Shown one piece after another: positions 22,135-32,160 of a stretch of DNA of 64,000 nt. Source of the DNA: Trema orientale (Eukaryota; Streptophyta; Magnoliopsida; Rosales; Cannabaceae); assembly GCA_002914845.1 (NCBI GenBank), contig JXTC01000006.1:513457-577456 (forward strand), in the 5' to 3' direction. How positions within the stretch are numbered: position 1 is the first letter of the stretch; every line of letters starts with the position of its first letter. The notes under the pieces are model-generated. The model saw only the letters and a list, made by a program, of their open reading frames with translations. It was not told the DNA's origin and made no database searches. A program made the translations under genes and the position numbers.

Positions 22135-22775
22135 ATGGTATTATTTTGTTCTCTGTATAGTTTCTGTTGTTCTTCTGCCAATTTAAGTACCATTCCTGTG
22201 CTTACGGGCACAAACTTTAAGTCCTGTAAAGAGAATATCATGATCGTACTGGGTTATATGGATCTTGACTTGGTACTTAGAAAGGACCAACCCGCTACTC
22301 TTACAGAAGAAAGTTCTACTGAGGATAAAAAAAACTTTGAGCTTTGGGAAAAGTCCAATCATATGAGTGTTATGATATGAAGCACTCTATTCCAGAAGTT
22401 ATGCGGGGCTCTTTGCCAAACGAGGAAAATGCTAAGGATTTCCTTGCTACTGTTGAGAAATTATATCTCAAGAATGAAAAGGGTAAGATGATTAGTACCT
22501 TAGGGAAACTCATCTCAATGAGGTACAGTGGTAAAGGAAATATAAGGGAGCACATCATGCAGATGTCTCATTTGGCTGGCAAGCTTAAGGAATTCAAGTT
22601 AGAAATCTATGAAGATTTGCTTGTGGCCTTAGTTTTGCTTTCTCTTCCTAATCAGTATGGTAACCTACAGACCATATACAATGCCCAAAAAGACAAATAG
22701 AATATTAATGAGTTAATCGCCATTTGTATTCAGGAGGAAGAGAAAATAAAAAATGTAAGGCCTGAAAGTGCTAAC
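22135..22775 (+). pseudogene. gag: copia gag (UBN2-type), frameshifted
   Basis: Starts in a frame containing LSTIPVLTGTNFKSCKENIM, the N-terminal copia gag motif (normally F-x-x-W-K). It shifts frame at about 22370 and continues with MKHSIPEVMRGSLPNEENAK, then RYSGKGNIREHIMQMSHLAGK and VLLSLPNQYGN, the UBN2/Retrotran_gag core. A TAG at 22698-22700 interrupts it, after which INELIAICIQEEEK follows in the same frame. Lesions: one frameshift, one stop and W-to-C at the first motif. Gag forms the virus-like particle of the element. Confidence 0.85.
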
Positions 22776-23085
22776 TTGACCACTACCTCTAAGGCAAAGA
22801 AGAGGAAAATGGATAAGGGTAACGAAGTTGCAGTAGCTCCACCTACTAAGGTACATAAGAAGCAAGATGAGCAAGATTACTTCTTTTGTAGAAAGGGTGG
22901 ATACTTGAAGAGGGAATGCGTTAAGTATAAAGCTTGGTGTATTAAGAAGGGTAAGCTTCTCATTTATGTTTGTTCTGAAGTTAATTTAACTTCTGTACCT
23001 AGAGACACTTGGTGGGTAGATTCAGGTGCTACTACTCATGTTAGTGTTTCCATGCAGGGTTGCCTGTGGAGCCAGAAGCCAAGTG
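22776..23085 (+). pseudogene. Zinc knuckle and protease start, first copy
   Basis: A basic stretch (KAKKRKMDKG) leads to a degenerate zinc knuckle YFFCRKGGYLKRECVKY, in which the first Cys and the His of C-x2-C-x4-H-x4-C are both Tyr. It is followed by TWWVDSGATTHVS, the aspartic protease active site D-S-G-A of copia. The frame then runs into an inverted insert at 23086. Downstream, the same block recurs at 23198-23430, so this copy is the left half of a rearranged duplication. Confidence 0.85.
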
Positions 23086-23172
23086 TCCTTAGGTACAGAA
23101 GTTAAATTAACTTCAGAACAAACATAAATGAGAAGCTTACCCTTCTTAACACGCCAAGCTTTATACTTAACG
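23086..23172 (-). repeat. 87-bp exact inverted copy of protease-region sequence
   Basis: 23086-23172 is the exact reverse complement of 23262-23348. It is followed by short pieces in alternating orientation: 23171-23182 is the complement of sequence near 23371-23382, then cttacccttcttaac, then a direct copy starting at about 23198. This is a multi-switch rearrangement between the two protease copies. Confidence 0.95.
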
Positions 23173-23197
23173 TGAGTAGTAGCTTACCCTTCTTAAC

Positions 23198-23532
23198 AGA
23201 AGAAGCAAGATGAGCAAGGTTACTTCTTTTGTGGAAAGGGTGGACACTTGAAGAGGGAATGCGTTAAGTATAAAGCTTGGCGTGTTAAGAAGGGTAAGCT
23301 TCTCATTTATGTTTGTTCTGAAGTTAATTTAACTTCTGTACCTAAGGATACTTGGTGGATAGATTCAGATACTACTACTCACGTTAGTGTTTCCATGCAG
23401 GGTTGCCTGTGGAGCCGGAAGCCAAGTGATGATGAAAGATTCATCTATGTGGGTGACGACCAAACAGCTTCGGTGGAGGCCATTGGGCACTTTAGATTGT
23501 ATTTGAATACTGAAAAACATTTGGACTTGTAG
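23198..23532 (+). pseudogene. Zinc knuckle and protease, second copy
   Basis: Begins agaagcaagatgagcaag as in the first copy (offset 343 bp). The knuckle is GYFFCGKGGHLKRECVKY (His kept, first Cys lost). The protease motif is WWIDSDTTTHVS: the active-site Gly of D-S-G is replaced by Asp, which should kill activity. It continues with DDERFIYVGDDQTASVEAIG and ends at a stop at 23530-23532, in the protease to pre-integrase linker. Confidence 0.85.
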
Positions 23533-23541
23533 GAGACTTTT

Positions 23542-24480
23542 GTGGTACTGTCTTTAAGACGGAATTTGGTTTCAGTTTCTATATTGGACAAATTCGGTTA
23601 TTCTTGTTCTTTCGGAAATAATTTATTTAGTCTTATGCTTTATTCGAATATTGTTGGTACTGGTGTTCTTATTGACAATCTTTATATGTTAAATACCCAA
23701 CCCTACGTTAATGAAACTTTGCATGTTAATTTAAGAGGTACAAAATGAAATTTAACTAATAAGGACTCATCGATGTTGTGGCACAGACACTTAGGACATA
23801 TTTCTAAACAAAGAATTGAACGTCTTGTGTCTGATGGGATCCTTGGTCCCCTTGATTTGGCAGATTTTACCGTCTGCGTTGAGTGTATAAAGGGGAAACA
23901 GACAAACGTTAGGAAGTTAGGTGCTAATAGGAGCTCTAGCATCTTAGAACTGATACATACGGACATCTGTGGTCTATTCCCTACAGATTCTTGGAATGGA
24001 CAACAATACTTTATCACGTTCGACGATTATTCTCGCTATGGGTACATATACTTAATTTATGAGAAGTCACAATCACTGAACGTATTTAAGGCTTATAAAG
24101 CTGAAGTTGAAAATCAGCTTGATAAGAAAATTAAGGCTGTCAAATCTGATCGTGGTAGTGAGTACTACGATCGGTATGACGGATCAGGTGAGCAACGTCT
24201 AGGGCTCTTTGCTAAGTATTTGGAAGAGTGCGGCATCGTCCCACAATACACTATGCCTGGGAAACCTAGCATGAATAGTATTGCTGAACGACGCAATAGG
24301 ACACTAAAGGATATGGTAAGGAGTATGATAAGTCATTCCACCTTACCAGAATCACTATGGGGAGACGTACTCAAAACTGCAGCATATATCCTTAATAGAG
24401 TACCAAGCAAAGCAATAGCGAAAACCCCTTATGAACTCTGGACTAGGCGAAAGCCCAGTATAAATCATTTACACATTTAG
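23542..24480 (+). pseudogene. copia GAG-pre-integrase and integrase
   Basis: After a stop, a frame (23542-23748) holds RRNLVSVSILDKFGYS, the GAG-pre-integrase start. A further stop precedes 23773-24480, a 235-residue frame with the HHCC zinc site (HRHLGH ... CVECIKGK) and the integrase core: HTDICGLF (first Asp), VKSDRGSEY (second Asp) and [18 protein letters not shown] (catalytic Glu). The C-terminal frame ends at a TAG at 24478-24480 after [18 protein letters not shown]. The three catalytic residues are present, so this is the best preserved part of the element, but it cannot be made as part of a full polyprotein. Confidence 0.9.
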
Positions 24481-25089
24481 GGTTTTCCAACTGAGGCAAG
24501 GCCTTACAGGCCAAATGAGAAGAAACTGGACTAAAAAACAGTAAGCTGCTACTTTGTAGGGTATTCTGAAAGATCCAGAAGCTATAAGTTTTATGATCTG
24601 ACAGTAAAGTCTTTCTTTGAGACGGGAAATGCCAAATTTCTTGAGGATATTGAGTTTGGGAGGGAAGATAAGGTTAAAGATATTGTCTTTGAAGAGGAAT
24701 TCATTTCTCTTCCTATGGTTGCTATTGGCAATGATCAGGACACTCAGGATCCTGTTCCTGACAATATCATTATTCAAGGTGCAATCGCTCCAGTTCAAGA
24801 TAATGTTCAGGAGGTTCCTGTCCCAATTGAGGTAAATACTCCTGTAGAGCAAACTCAACAGCCTCAAGAACTAGTGCCTTTAAGGAGGTCCATTAGATAA
24901 AAGAGAAGTGCGATTCCGGATGACTATGTCATATATCTCCAGGAACATGAATTTGACATTGGGATAGTAGAAGATGATCCAATCAACTTCACACAAGTCA
25001 AATAAAGTTCCAATTCTGAAAAGTGGATTGATGCCATGAATGAGGAGATGAAGTCTATGAGAGTCAATGACGTTTGAGATCTCGTCAAA
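24481..25089 (+). pseudogene. copia integrase C-terminus and linker to RT
   Basis: In the frame of the integrase the reading continues past the stop with FPTEARPYRPNEKKLD, another stop, then SCYFVGYSERSRSYKFYD and a long acidic linker ending PLRRSIR. Further stops at 24898-24900, about 25003 and 25077 break it before the RT. The spacing and the GYSERSRSYKFYD motif are typical of copia integrase C-termini. Confidence 0.8.
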
Positions 25090-26029
25090 TTGCTTGAAGG
25101 TTCGAAGCCCATTGGTTGCAAATGGATATTTCAGACCAAACAGGATTCGAAAGGCAATGTTGAGAGATATAAGGCACGTCTTGTCGCTAAAGACTTCACC
25201 CAGAAGAAAGGCATTGACTTTAAAGAGACCTTCTCTCCGGTTGCTTCGAAAGACTCTTTTAGAGTTATTATGGCACTTGTGGCTCATTATGGCCTTGAGC
25301 TTCATCAGATGGACGTTAAGACAACGTTTCTCAATGGTGACATTGATGAGACGATATATATGGTACAACCAGAAAACTTTGTATCGGGAGATCCAAAGTC
25401 TATGATCTACAAACTCAAGAAGTCCATCTATGGTCTCAAGCTGGCTTCCCGTCAATGGTATCACAAATTTCATGAGGTAATTCTCTCATTCGGTTTTGAA
25501 GTGAATCCTGTTGATGATTGTGTATATCATAAGTTCAGTAGGGGTAAGTTTATCTTCCTTATGCTTTATGTTAATGTCATACTACTGGCAAGTAGTGATA
25601 TAGGCTTATTGCACGACACCAAGAGATTTCTTGCAAAGAATTTCGAAATGAAAGATCTTGGAGTCGCCTCTTTTGTATTAGGTATACAGATATATGATAC
25701 ATCGAGATCGCTCTCGGGGTATCCTTAGGTTGTCACAAAAGAGCTATATTGAGAAGGTACTTAGTAGGTTTGGCATGGATAAGTGTGCACTAACGGACAC
25801 TCTTGTATCTAAGAGAGATAAATTTAGCCTCAGCCAAAGTCCCAAGAATGATGTTGATAAAGAAGCCATGCAACAGCTTCCTTATGCTTCAGCTGTAGGA
25901 AGTCTGATGTATGCTCAGGTATGTACGGGTCCGGATCTTGCGTTCATAGTTGGCATGTTGGGCAGATACATGAGTAATCCTGGAGTGGATCATTGGAAGG
26001 TAGTAAAGAGGGTTATGAGGTACTTATAG
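25090..26029 (+). pseudogene. copia reverse transcriptase, active site lost, frameshifted
   Basis: 25090-25728 holds the RVT_2 domain: GCKWIFQTKQDSKGNVERYK, ARLVAKDFTQKKGIDFKETF, HQMDVKTTFLNGDIDETIYM and the KKSIYGLK region. The catalytic Y-V-D-D is replaced by YVNV at about 25569-25580, removing both aspartates. A frameshift at about 25700 moves the reading to 25694-26029 (SQKSYIEKVLSRFGMDKC, then PYASAVGSLMYAQVCTGPDL), which ends in a TAG at 26027-26029 after VMRYL. The domain cannot be catalytic. RT would copy the element RNA into DNA. Confidence 0.9.
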
Positions 26030-26569
26030 AAAACGAAGGAATACATGCTCACTTATCAGAGATCGAACATTTTGGAGATCATTGGGTACTCTAACTCTGA
26101 TTTTACGGGATGCCTAGACAGTAAAAGATCCACATCGGGCTATGTCTTTCTTTTAGCTGGAGGAGCTATTTCCTAGAAGAGTGCCAAGCAGACACTCGTA
26201 GCTACTTTCACTATGGAGGCAGAATTCATAGCTTGTTATGAGGCATCTAATCGGGGAATATGGCTAAGAAACTTTGTCACCGGGCTGCACATAGTAAATG
26301 GCATTGAAAGGCCATTGAAACTTTATTGTGACAATAACTCAGCAGTCTTATATTCCAAAAGCAACAGGAGCTCATCGAAGTCAAAGCACATTGATATTAA
26401 GTTCGTAGCTGTAAGAGAGAGGGAGTACAGAGTCATTTAGTGTCAATTGAGCATATCGGTATAAACTCTATGATAGCGGATCTGCTTACCAAAGGTTTAC
26501 CACCTAAGGTCTTTCACGAGCACACTGCTCATATGTGTGTTGTATTTTTGGATGGTGTGCAGTTTTAGT
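26030..26569 (+). pseudogene. copia RNase H, C-terminal part
   Basis: Continues the broken RT frame: GYSNSDFTGCLDSKRSTSGY (expected D-A-D changed to N-S-D), a stop in the AISW motif at about 26174, then MEAEFIACYEASNRGIWLR, LYCDNNSAVLYSKSN and KHIDIKF. A frameshift near 26415-26425 hides the end, which in another frame reads SIEHIGINSMIADLLTKGLP and finishes at a TAG at 26567-26569. The segment from about 26170 is the start of the first tandem unit. Confidence 0.85.
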
Positions 26570-27497
26570 GGGAGTTTGTAATTTGGTTTAGATGCTTATT
26601 GTGTGACACTTTTTTATGTTTGTATACTACAGTACTTTGGTTATTGATGATGGTTTTCATTGTAGACTCTGCTCATTATATATTATATGATGCATTTCAT
26701 ATTTTCTTGCTTTCCCATTGTGGTTAACAATAAGGTTTGCGGTAATGCATTAAAGGGGAAAGACTAAGGTCGATCATAATAAAGTTTAGGGTGGACCAGT
26801 TGGAAATAGACATGGTGAATCACATTGCGTGTAATTTCTATGCCACATTCCTTACTCGATCTGTGTCATTCGGGTGTATTAGTACAGTGATCATTGAGGG
26901 TTCTAGTTGCCATCCAAATAAGTGCAACGACGAGCGCTTTGGTTTCGTGCTGATATGTCTGATGGACAGGATTGCAACTTCGGGGATATTCAGGAATAAT
27001 ATGGCATATTCATGGCCATACTTTAGTTTTGCAATACAATTGTATTTGGTTCACATGTGACCCAAGTTGGAGATTGTTAGGAAATTTTATTTCCTATATT
27101 GTGCCACATATTTTAACAATTGTATTGGGCCATATTATTCTTAAGCAGACTCAATAAGTGATTTAATTAGGCTGGGTCAGGATATCCAACTGGGTATGGA
27201 TACCAATGTGGATACCCTGTTAGTCACCCAGTTGGGTGTGACGGATACCCAACAAAGAACTATATAAAGATAATATTAGGGTTATGGTCTCCACCACCTT
27301 TTCACGTACGCTCATTCTCTGTGTGGCCTACCATCAGTTACAGAGAGTTCCATCTGAGTGTTTCAGGGATTAGGTCGTGCGGAAGACGAAACCCTCTAGT
27401 AATTACAGTCAATTTCTTATGCTTCCACCTTCTGTTCATCGTCCAGACTACAGCTATCAATCATGGACTCAGGTTTACTCAATGAATCCTTACCTAT
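26170..27497 (+). repeat. Tandem 3' unit 1: RNase H tail, 3' UTR, truncated LTR
   Basis: Starts at ttcctagaagagtgccaagc and ends inside an LTR at the word ctat of gcctat. The LTR part is 27075-27497, beginning tgttaggaaattttat; the last about 60 bp of the LTR are missing. The next unit starts directly with ttcctggaagagtgcc. Both parental sites contain ctat (ggagctattt and gcctatcag), so the junction lies at a 4-bp microhomology. The 3' UTR holds an 89-codon open frame (26791-27060). Confidence 0.9.
26567..27074 (+). other. copia 3' UTR with a repeated open frame
   Basis: About 0.5 kb between the RNase H stop and the LTR. It contains a frame beginning MDQLEID and including CHPNKCNDERFGFVL and GIFRNNMAYSWPYFSF, which recurs in all three units (89, 89 and about 86 codons). 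No match to a known family; probably a non-coding UTR kept similar by recent duplication. Confidence 0.5.
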
Positions 27498-28776
27498 TTC
27501 CTGGAAGAGTGCCAAGCAGACACTCGTAGCTATTTTTACTATGGAGCCAGAATTCATAGCTCGTTATGAGGCATCAAATCAGGGAATATGGCTGCGAAAC
27601 TTTGTCACCAGACTGCACATAGTAAATGGCATTTAAAGGCCATTGGAACTTTATTGTGATAATAACTCAGCAGTCTTATATTCTAACAGCAACAGGAGCT
27701 CATCGAAGTCAAAGCACATTGACATTAAGTTCGTAGCTGTGAGAGAAAGAGTTTAGAGTCGTTTAGTNTAAAGGTTTACTACCTAAGGTCTTTCACGAGC
27801 ACACTGCTCGTATGGGTGTTGTATTTTTAGATGGTGTGCAATTTTAGTGGGAGTTTGTAATTTAGTTTAGATACTTATTGTGTGACACTTGTTTATGTTT
27901 CTATACTGCAGTACTTTGGTTATTGATGATGGTTTTCATTGTAGACTCTGTTCATTATATATTATATGATGCATTTCATATTTTCTTGCTTTCCCATTGT
28001 GGTTAACAATAAGATTTACGGTAATGCATTAAAGGGGAAAGACTAAGGTCGATCATAATAAAGTTTAGGGTGGACCAGTTGGAAATAGACACAGTGAATC
28101 ACATTGCATGCAATTTTCATGCCACATTCCATACTCGATCTGTGTCATTCGGGTGTATTAGTATGGTGATCATTGAGGGTTCTAGTTGCCATCCAAATAA
28201 GTGCAACGATGAGCGCTTTAGTTTCGTGTTGATATGTCTGATGGACAGGATTACAACTTCGGGGATATTCAGGAATAATATGGCATATTCATGGCCATAC
28301 TTCAGTTTTGCAATACAATTGTATTTGGTTCATATGTGACCCAGGTGGGAGATTGTTAGGAAATTTTATTTCCTATACTACGCCACATATTTTAACAATT
28401 GTATTGGGCCATATTATTCTTAAGTAGACACAATAAGTGATTTAATTAGGCTGGGTCAGGATATCTAACTGGGTATGGATACCAATGTGGATACCCTATT
28501 AGTCACCCAGTTGGGTGTGATGAATACCCAACAGGGAACTATTTAAAGATAATATTAGGATTATGGTCCCCACCACTTTTTCACATACGCTCATTCTCTA
28601 TGTGGCCTACCATCAGTTACATAGAGTTCCATCTGAGTGTTTTAGGGATTAGATTGTGTGGAAGACCAAACCCTCTAGCAATTACAGTCAGTTTCTTACG
28701 CTTCCGCCTTCGGTTCATCGTCTAGACTACATCTATCAATCATGGATTCAGGTATACTCAATGAATCCTTGCCTAT
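27498..28776 (+). repeat. Tandem 3' unit 2, with an internal N
   Basis: Same content as unit 1: RNase H tail with stops, 3' UTR, polypurine tract gtgggagat just before an LTR starting at 28354, and truncation at gcctat (28776). An N at 27768 replaces about 60 bp present in units 1 and 3 (the gtcaattgagcatatcgg part), so the unit is slightly short. Its 3' UTR frame is 28070-28339. Confidence 0.9.
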
Positions 28777-30167
28777 TTCCTAGAAGAGTGCCAAGCAGAC
28801 ACTCGTAGCTACTTCTACTATGGAGGCAGAATTCGTAGCTTGTTATGAGGCATCCAATCAGGGAATATGGCTGCGAAACTGTGTCACCAGGCTGCACGTA
28901 GCAAATGGCATTGAAAGGCCTTTGAAACTTTATTGTGACAATAACTCAGCAGTCTTATATTCCAACAGTAACAAGAGCTCATCGAAGTCAAAGCACATTG
29001 ACATTAAGTTCATAGCTGTAAGAGAGAGAGAGTACAGAGTCATTTAGTGTCAATTGAGCATATCGGTACAAACTCTATAATAGCGGATCCGCTCACCAAA
29101 GATTTACCACCTAAGGTCTTTCACGAGCACACTGCTCTTACGGATGTTGTATTCTTGGATGGTGTACAGTTTTAGTGGGAGTTTGTAATTTGGTTTAGAT
29201 TCTTATTGTGTGACACTTGTTTATGTTTGTATACTGCAGTAGTTTGGTTATTGATGATAGTTTTCATTGTAGACTCTGTTCATTATATATTATATGATGC
29301 ATTTCATATTTTCTTGCTTTCCCATTGTGATTAACAATAAGGTTTGCAGTAATGCACTAAAAAGGAAAGACTAAGGTCGATCTCAATAAAGTTTAGGGTA
29401 GACCAGTTGGAAATAGACATGGTGAATCACATTGCGTGTAATTTCCATGCCACATTTCATACTCGATCTGTGTCATTCGGGTGTATTAGGACGGTGATCA
29501 TTGAGGGTTCTAGTTACCATCCAAATAAGTGTAACGACGAGCGCTTTGGTTTTGTGCTAATATGTTTGGTGGACGGGATCGCAACTTCGGGGATATTCAG
29601 GAATAATATGGCATATTCATGGCCATATTTCAGTTTTGCAATACAATTGTATTTGGTTTATTTGTGACCCAAGTAGAAAATTGTTAGGAAATTTTGTTTC
29701 TTATATTGGGCCACATATTTTAACAATTGTATTGGGCCATATTATTCTTAAGCAGACCCAATAAGTGATTTAATTAGGCTGGGTCAGGATATCCAACTGG
29801 GTATAGATACCAATGTGGATACCCTATTATTCACCTAGCTGGGTGTGATGGATACCCAACAGGAAATTATTTAAAGATAATATTAGGGTTATGGTCCCCA
29901 CCACCTTTTCACGTATGCTCATTCTCTCTGTAGCCTGCCATCAGTTACATAGAGTTCCATTTGAGTATTTTAGGGATTAGGTTGTGTGGAAGACCAAACC
30001 CTTCAGTAATTACAGTCAGTTTCTTACGCTTCCACCTTCGGTTCATCGTCTAGACTACGGCTATCCATCTTAGACTCAGGTATACTCAATGAATCCTTGC
30101 CTATCAGTTTTACATGAATTGTCTAGGGTTTGTGTTTGGTATTTGCAATCCCATATTCATTCTAACA
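28777..30167 (+). repeat. Tandem 3' unit 3 with complete 3' LTR
   Basis: RNase H tail (open from the Met at 28820 to 29047), 3' UTR with open frame 29407-29667, then the full LTR 29682-30167 ending ttctaaca next to the target duplication. The polypurine tract before this LTR is degraded (aagtagaaaat). Confidence 0.9.
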
Positions 30168-30344
30168 TAAAGCACATCGAACTAGGTCGGATCCACTTAG
30201 ATGTTTAAACATTGATTCTATGCCATACAAATAATAGAATTTCCATTTTTTAAAAAATTATTACGAGAGAAAATAAGGTCAAAATAAAAATTGTATGTGA
30301 AAATAAAAATTACCAATAGTATTTATTAAGTTTGATTACTCGAT

Positions 30345-30425
30345 TTTTCAATCACGATTTTCTAAATTTGCAGAAACTTAAAGCCATAAGTAGAAATCAA
30401 GAATAGAGAAAGAGGGATACATGAT
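30345..30425 (-). mobile_element. SIRE-like LTR end fragment
   Basis: Ttcaatcacgattttctaaa and the following stretch are the reverse complement of the LTR end at about 58825-58903, with scattered differences. It is a short minus-strand piece of the same LTR family, lying next to plus-strand coding sequence of a SIRE-like element. Confidence 0.6.
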
Positions 30426-30689
30426 CCCCTCTCTGATACTAATTTTTTGATCATTTACCTCTTTGAAATTTTTGTATGGTCTCAGTTACATTTGTCTTCA
30501 CTGCTGGTTTTGATCTACTTTGAGCCTCTATATATGTGTTCTACTGCTCTTCTTTGTGTTTCATGTGTTTTATTTTTATTTTTATTTTTTTGTCTTTTAG
30601 TTTGATTGAAATTTTGTAAGGACTTCAATTGTTTTGTTGAGTTTTGTAGGAGTTTAACCTTCTAAGTGTTTGTTTAATTACCATAATGA

Positions 30690-32160
30690 GCATTTTGTGT
30701 GTAGGATATGCGCACATATAATTTGAGCATGACAACTCCTTTGATAAGAATGGGAAAATCATAAATGGTAGTTGGAGCACTAGTTGTGATGATTTTCATG
30801 ATGAAAACTCATGTAGAGTGGACTATGATTCTAACCCTATAGCTTTGAACTCTGTAGCTTTTACTGCAAAATCACATGACAAATGTCTTGACCGTGGGTC
30901 TATTTGCACATGACATATGTCTTGACAGTGGGTCTATTTGTCCTGACACTGAGTTGGTAGTGAAATAGAAGGTAATCCCTATGGTGAATCTGAATATGAT
31001 AACAAGAATGAGCATTAAAAGACTTATGAAAGCATGCACAATCATTGGATTAAAGTGATTGCTAAGAACGAGGTCTTTGAAATCAAGATTTATCAACTTC
31101 AGAAGCTTAATGATGACTCACAAACAAAAATTCTAGAGTTAAGAGAGAATCTAGCTGAAAAAGTGAACCCGCTTCGATCAGTTCAAGATAAATTGCAGCA
31201 ATCAAAAGAAATTATGAAAACACACAATAAGAGCTGTGAAGTTAGACCAAGTCATCAGTTTGGGCTGAAAGAATATTCAGATAAAATTGGTTTAGGCTTT
31301 CAAGCTGGCACTACTCAAAAGATTGGTCCTACAGTCTTTGTGAAGGAGTCTAAAGTTGAAAAAGGTGAGTGTTCAATGCCTTACCCCAAGGTAAAGAAAT
31401 TCATTCCAATCTATCCCTTTTGTAGTGTTAGAGGTTATATTAGGCCAAAATGCTTTAAATTGATGAAGTTACTAAAGAAAAAGGCAAAAGTGCCGATGAC
31501 ATCTGGCTTGAAACATAATGGCAAACTAAAAGAAGTTTCGATACCAAAGAAAGACTGTTGTTATGTGGCACATACTACACTGATTTCATCTGGTTTTGAC
31601 AATTGTTATTTTGACAGTGATTGTTCTAAAAATATGATAGGGAAGGAATCTTTGCTGCCTGATTCTAAAGAATATTCTAATGCATTTTTTTACCTCTGGT
31701 GATGGAAAGAAGTACAAAATTCTCGGCAAAGGAAATTTGTGTATGTAGGGACTCCCTAAACTCAAAGATGTGTTGCAAGACTGAATGTGAATTTGATTAG
31801 CATCAGTCAAATATGTGATGACCAACTGTCTGTACAGTTTGATCAGAAATATTGTAAAGTGGTTGGTCTCATATGGAAGATGCATTTTGAAAGGCTTTAG
31901 GACCAGTGAAAATTTGAATGCTATTCATCCATGTTTGAAAGTTCAATTGTGTGAAAATGAACTATGGGATAAAAAATTAGAGCATCTGAAGTATACATAT
32001 TTGACAGACAGTTTAACAAATCAGACAATTTTGATTCCTATACTAGAACAAAATTCTGCAGCTCAAAAAAATCATCCACAGCCAAAGATTATGGGATTAT
32101 GCCAAAAGAATGTTTATTATTTATGGATATTTATTGAATATTTTGAATATCTAGTAAAGT
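30690..32160 (+). pseudogene. SIRE-like copia gag-protease to pre-integrase fragment
   Basis: 30740-30900 reads NGKIINGSWSTSCDDFHDEN in one frame. The frame 31034-31702 (222 codons) contains a coiled-coil-like stretch, a zinc-knuckle relic (CSVRGYIRPKCF, lacking the first Cys pair and the His) and a protease relic FDSDCSKNMIGKESLL, in which D-S-G-C has become D-S-D-C. After a shift it reads SGDGKKYKILGKGNL, GLPKLKDVL and LISISQICDDQLSV, then LWDKKLEHLKYTYLT, the start of the GAG-pre-integrase domain. The rest of pol is missing. The wording fits the SIRE/Maximus clade of copia elements. Confidence 0.8.

Larger units (their letters stand above)
20385..30167 (+). mobile_element. Ty1-copia element with amplified 3' end; TSD taaag
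   Basis: Bounded by a perfect target duplication taaag (20380-20384 and 30168-30172). Order: 5' LTR, tRNA-iMet primer site, long leader, gag, protease, integrase, RT, RNase H, 3' UTR, LTR. The RNase H tail, 3' UTR and LTR then repeat, giving three units in all. Every coding block carries stops or frameshifts, and the RT active site is lost. At 9.8 kb it is about twice a normal copia element because of the tandem 3' units and a long leader. The intact target duplication shows a single integration event; amplification happened during or after it. Confidence 0.9.

Noticed and set aside
23703..24017. 104-codon minus-strand frame
   Set aside because: Antisense shadow of the copia integrase.
24469..25473. 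Long minus-strand frames (132 and 197 codons)
   Set aside because: They lie opposite the copia integrase linker and RT; composition follows the sense codons.
30440..30470. Minus-strand agtatcagagag as a primer-binding site
   Set aside because: It lies on the wrong side of the LTR fragment to prime synthesis, so the resemblance is probably chance.
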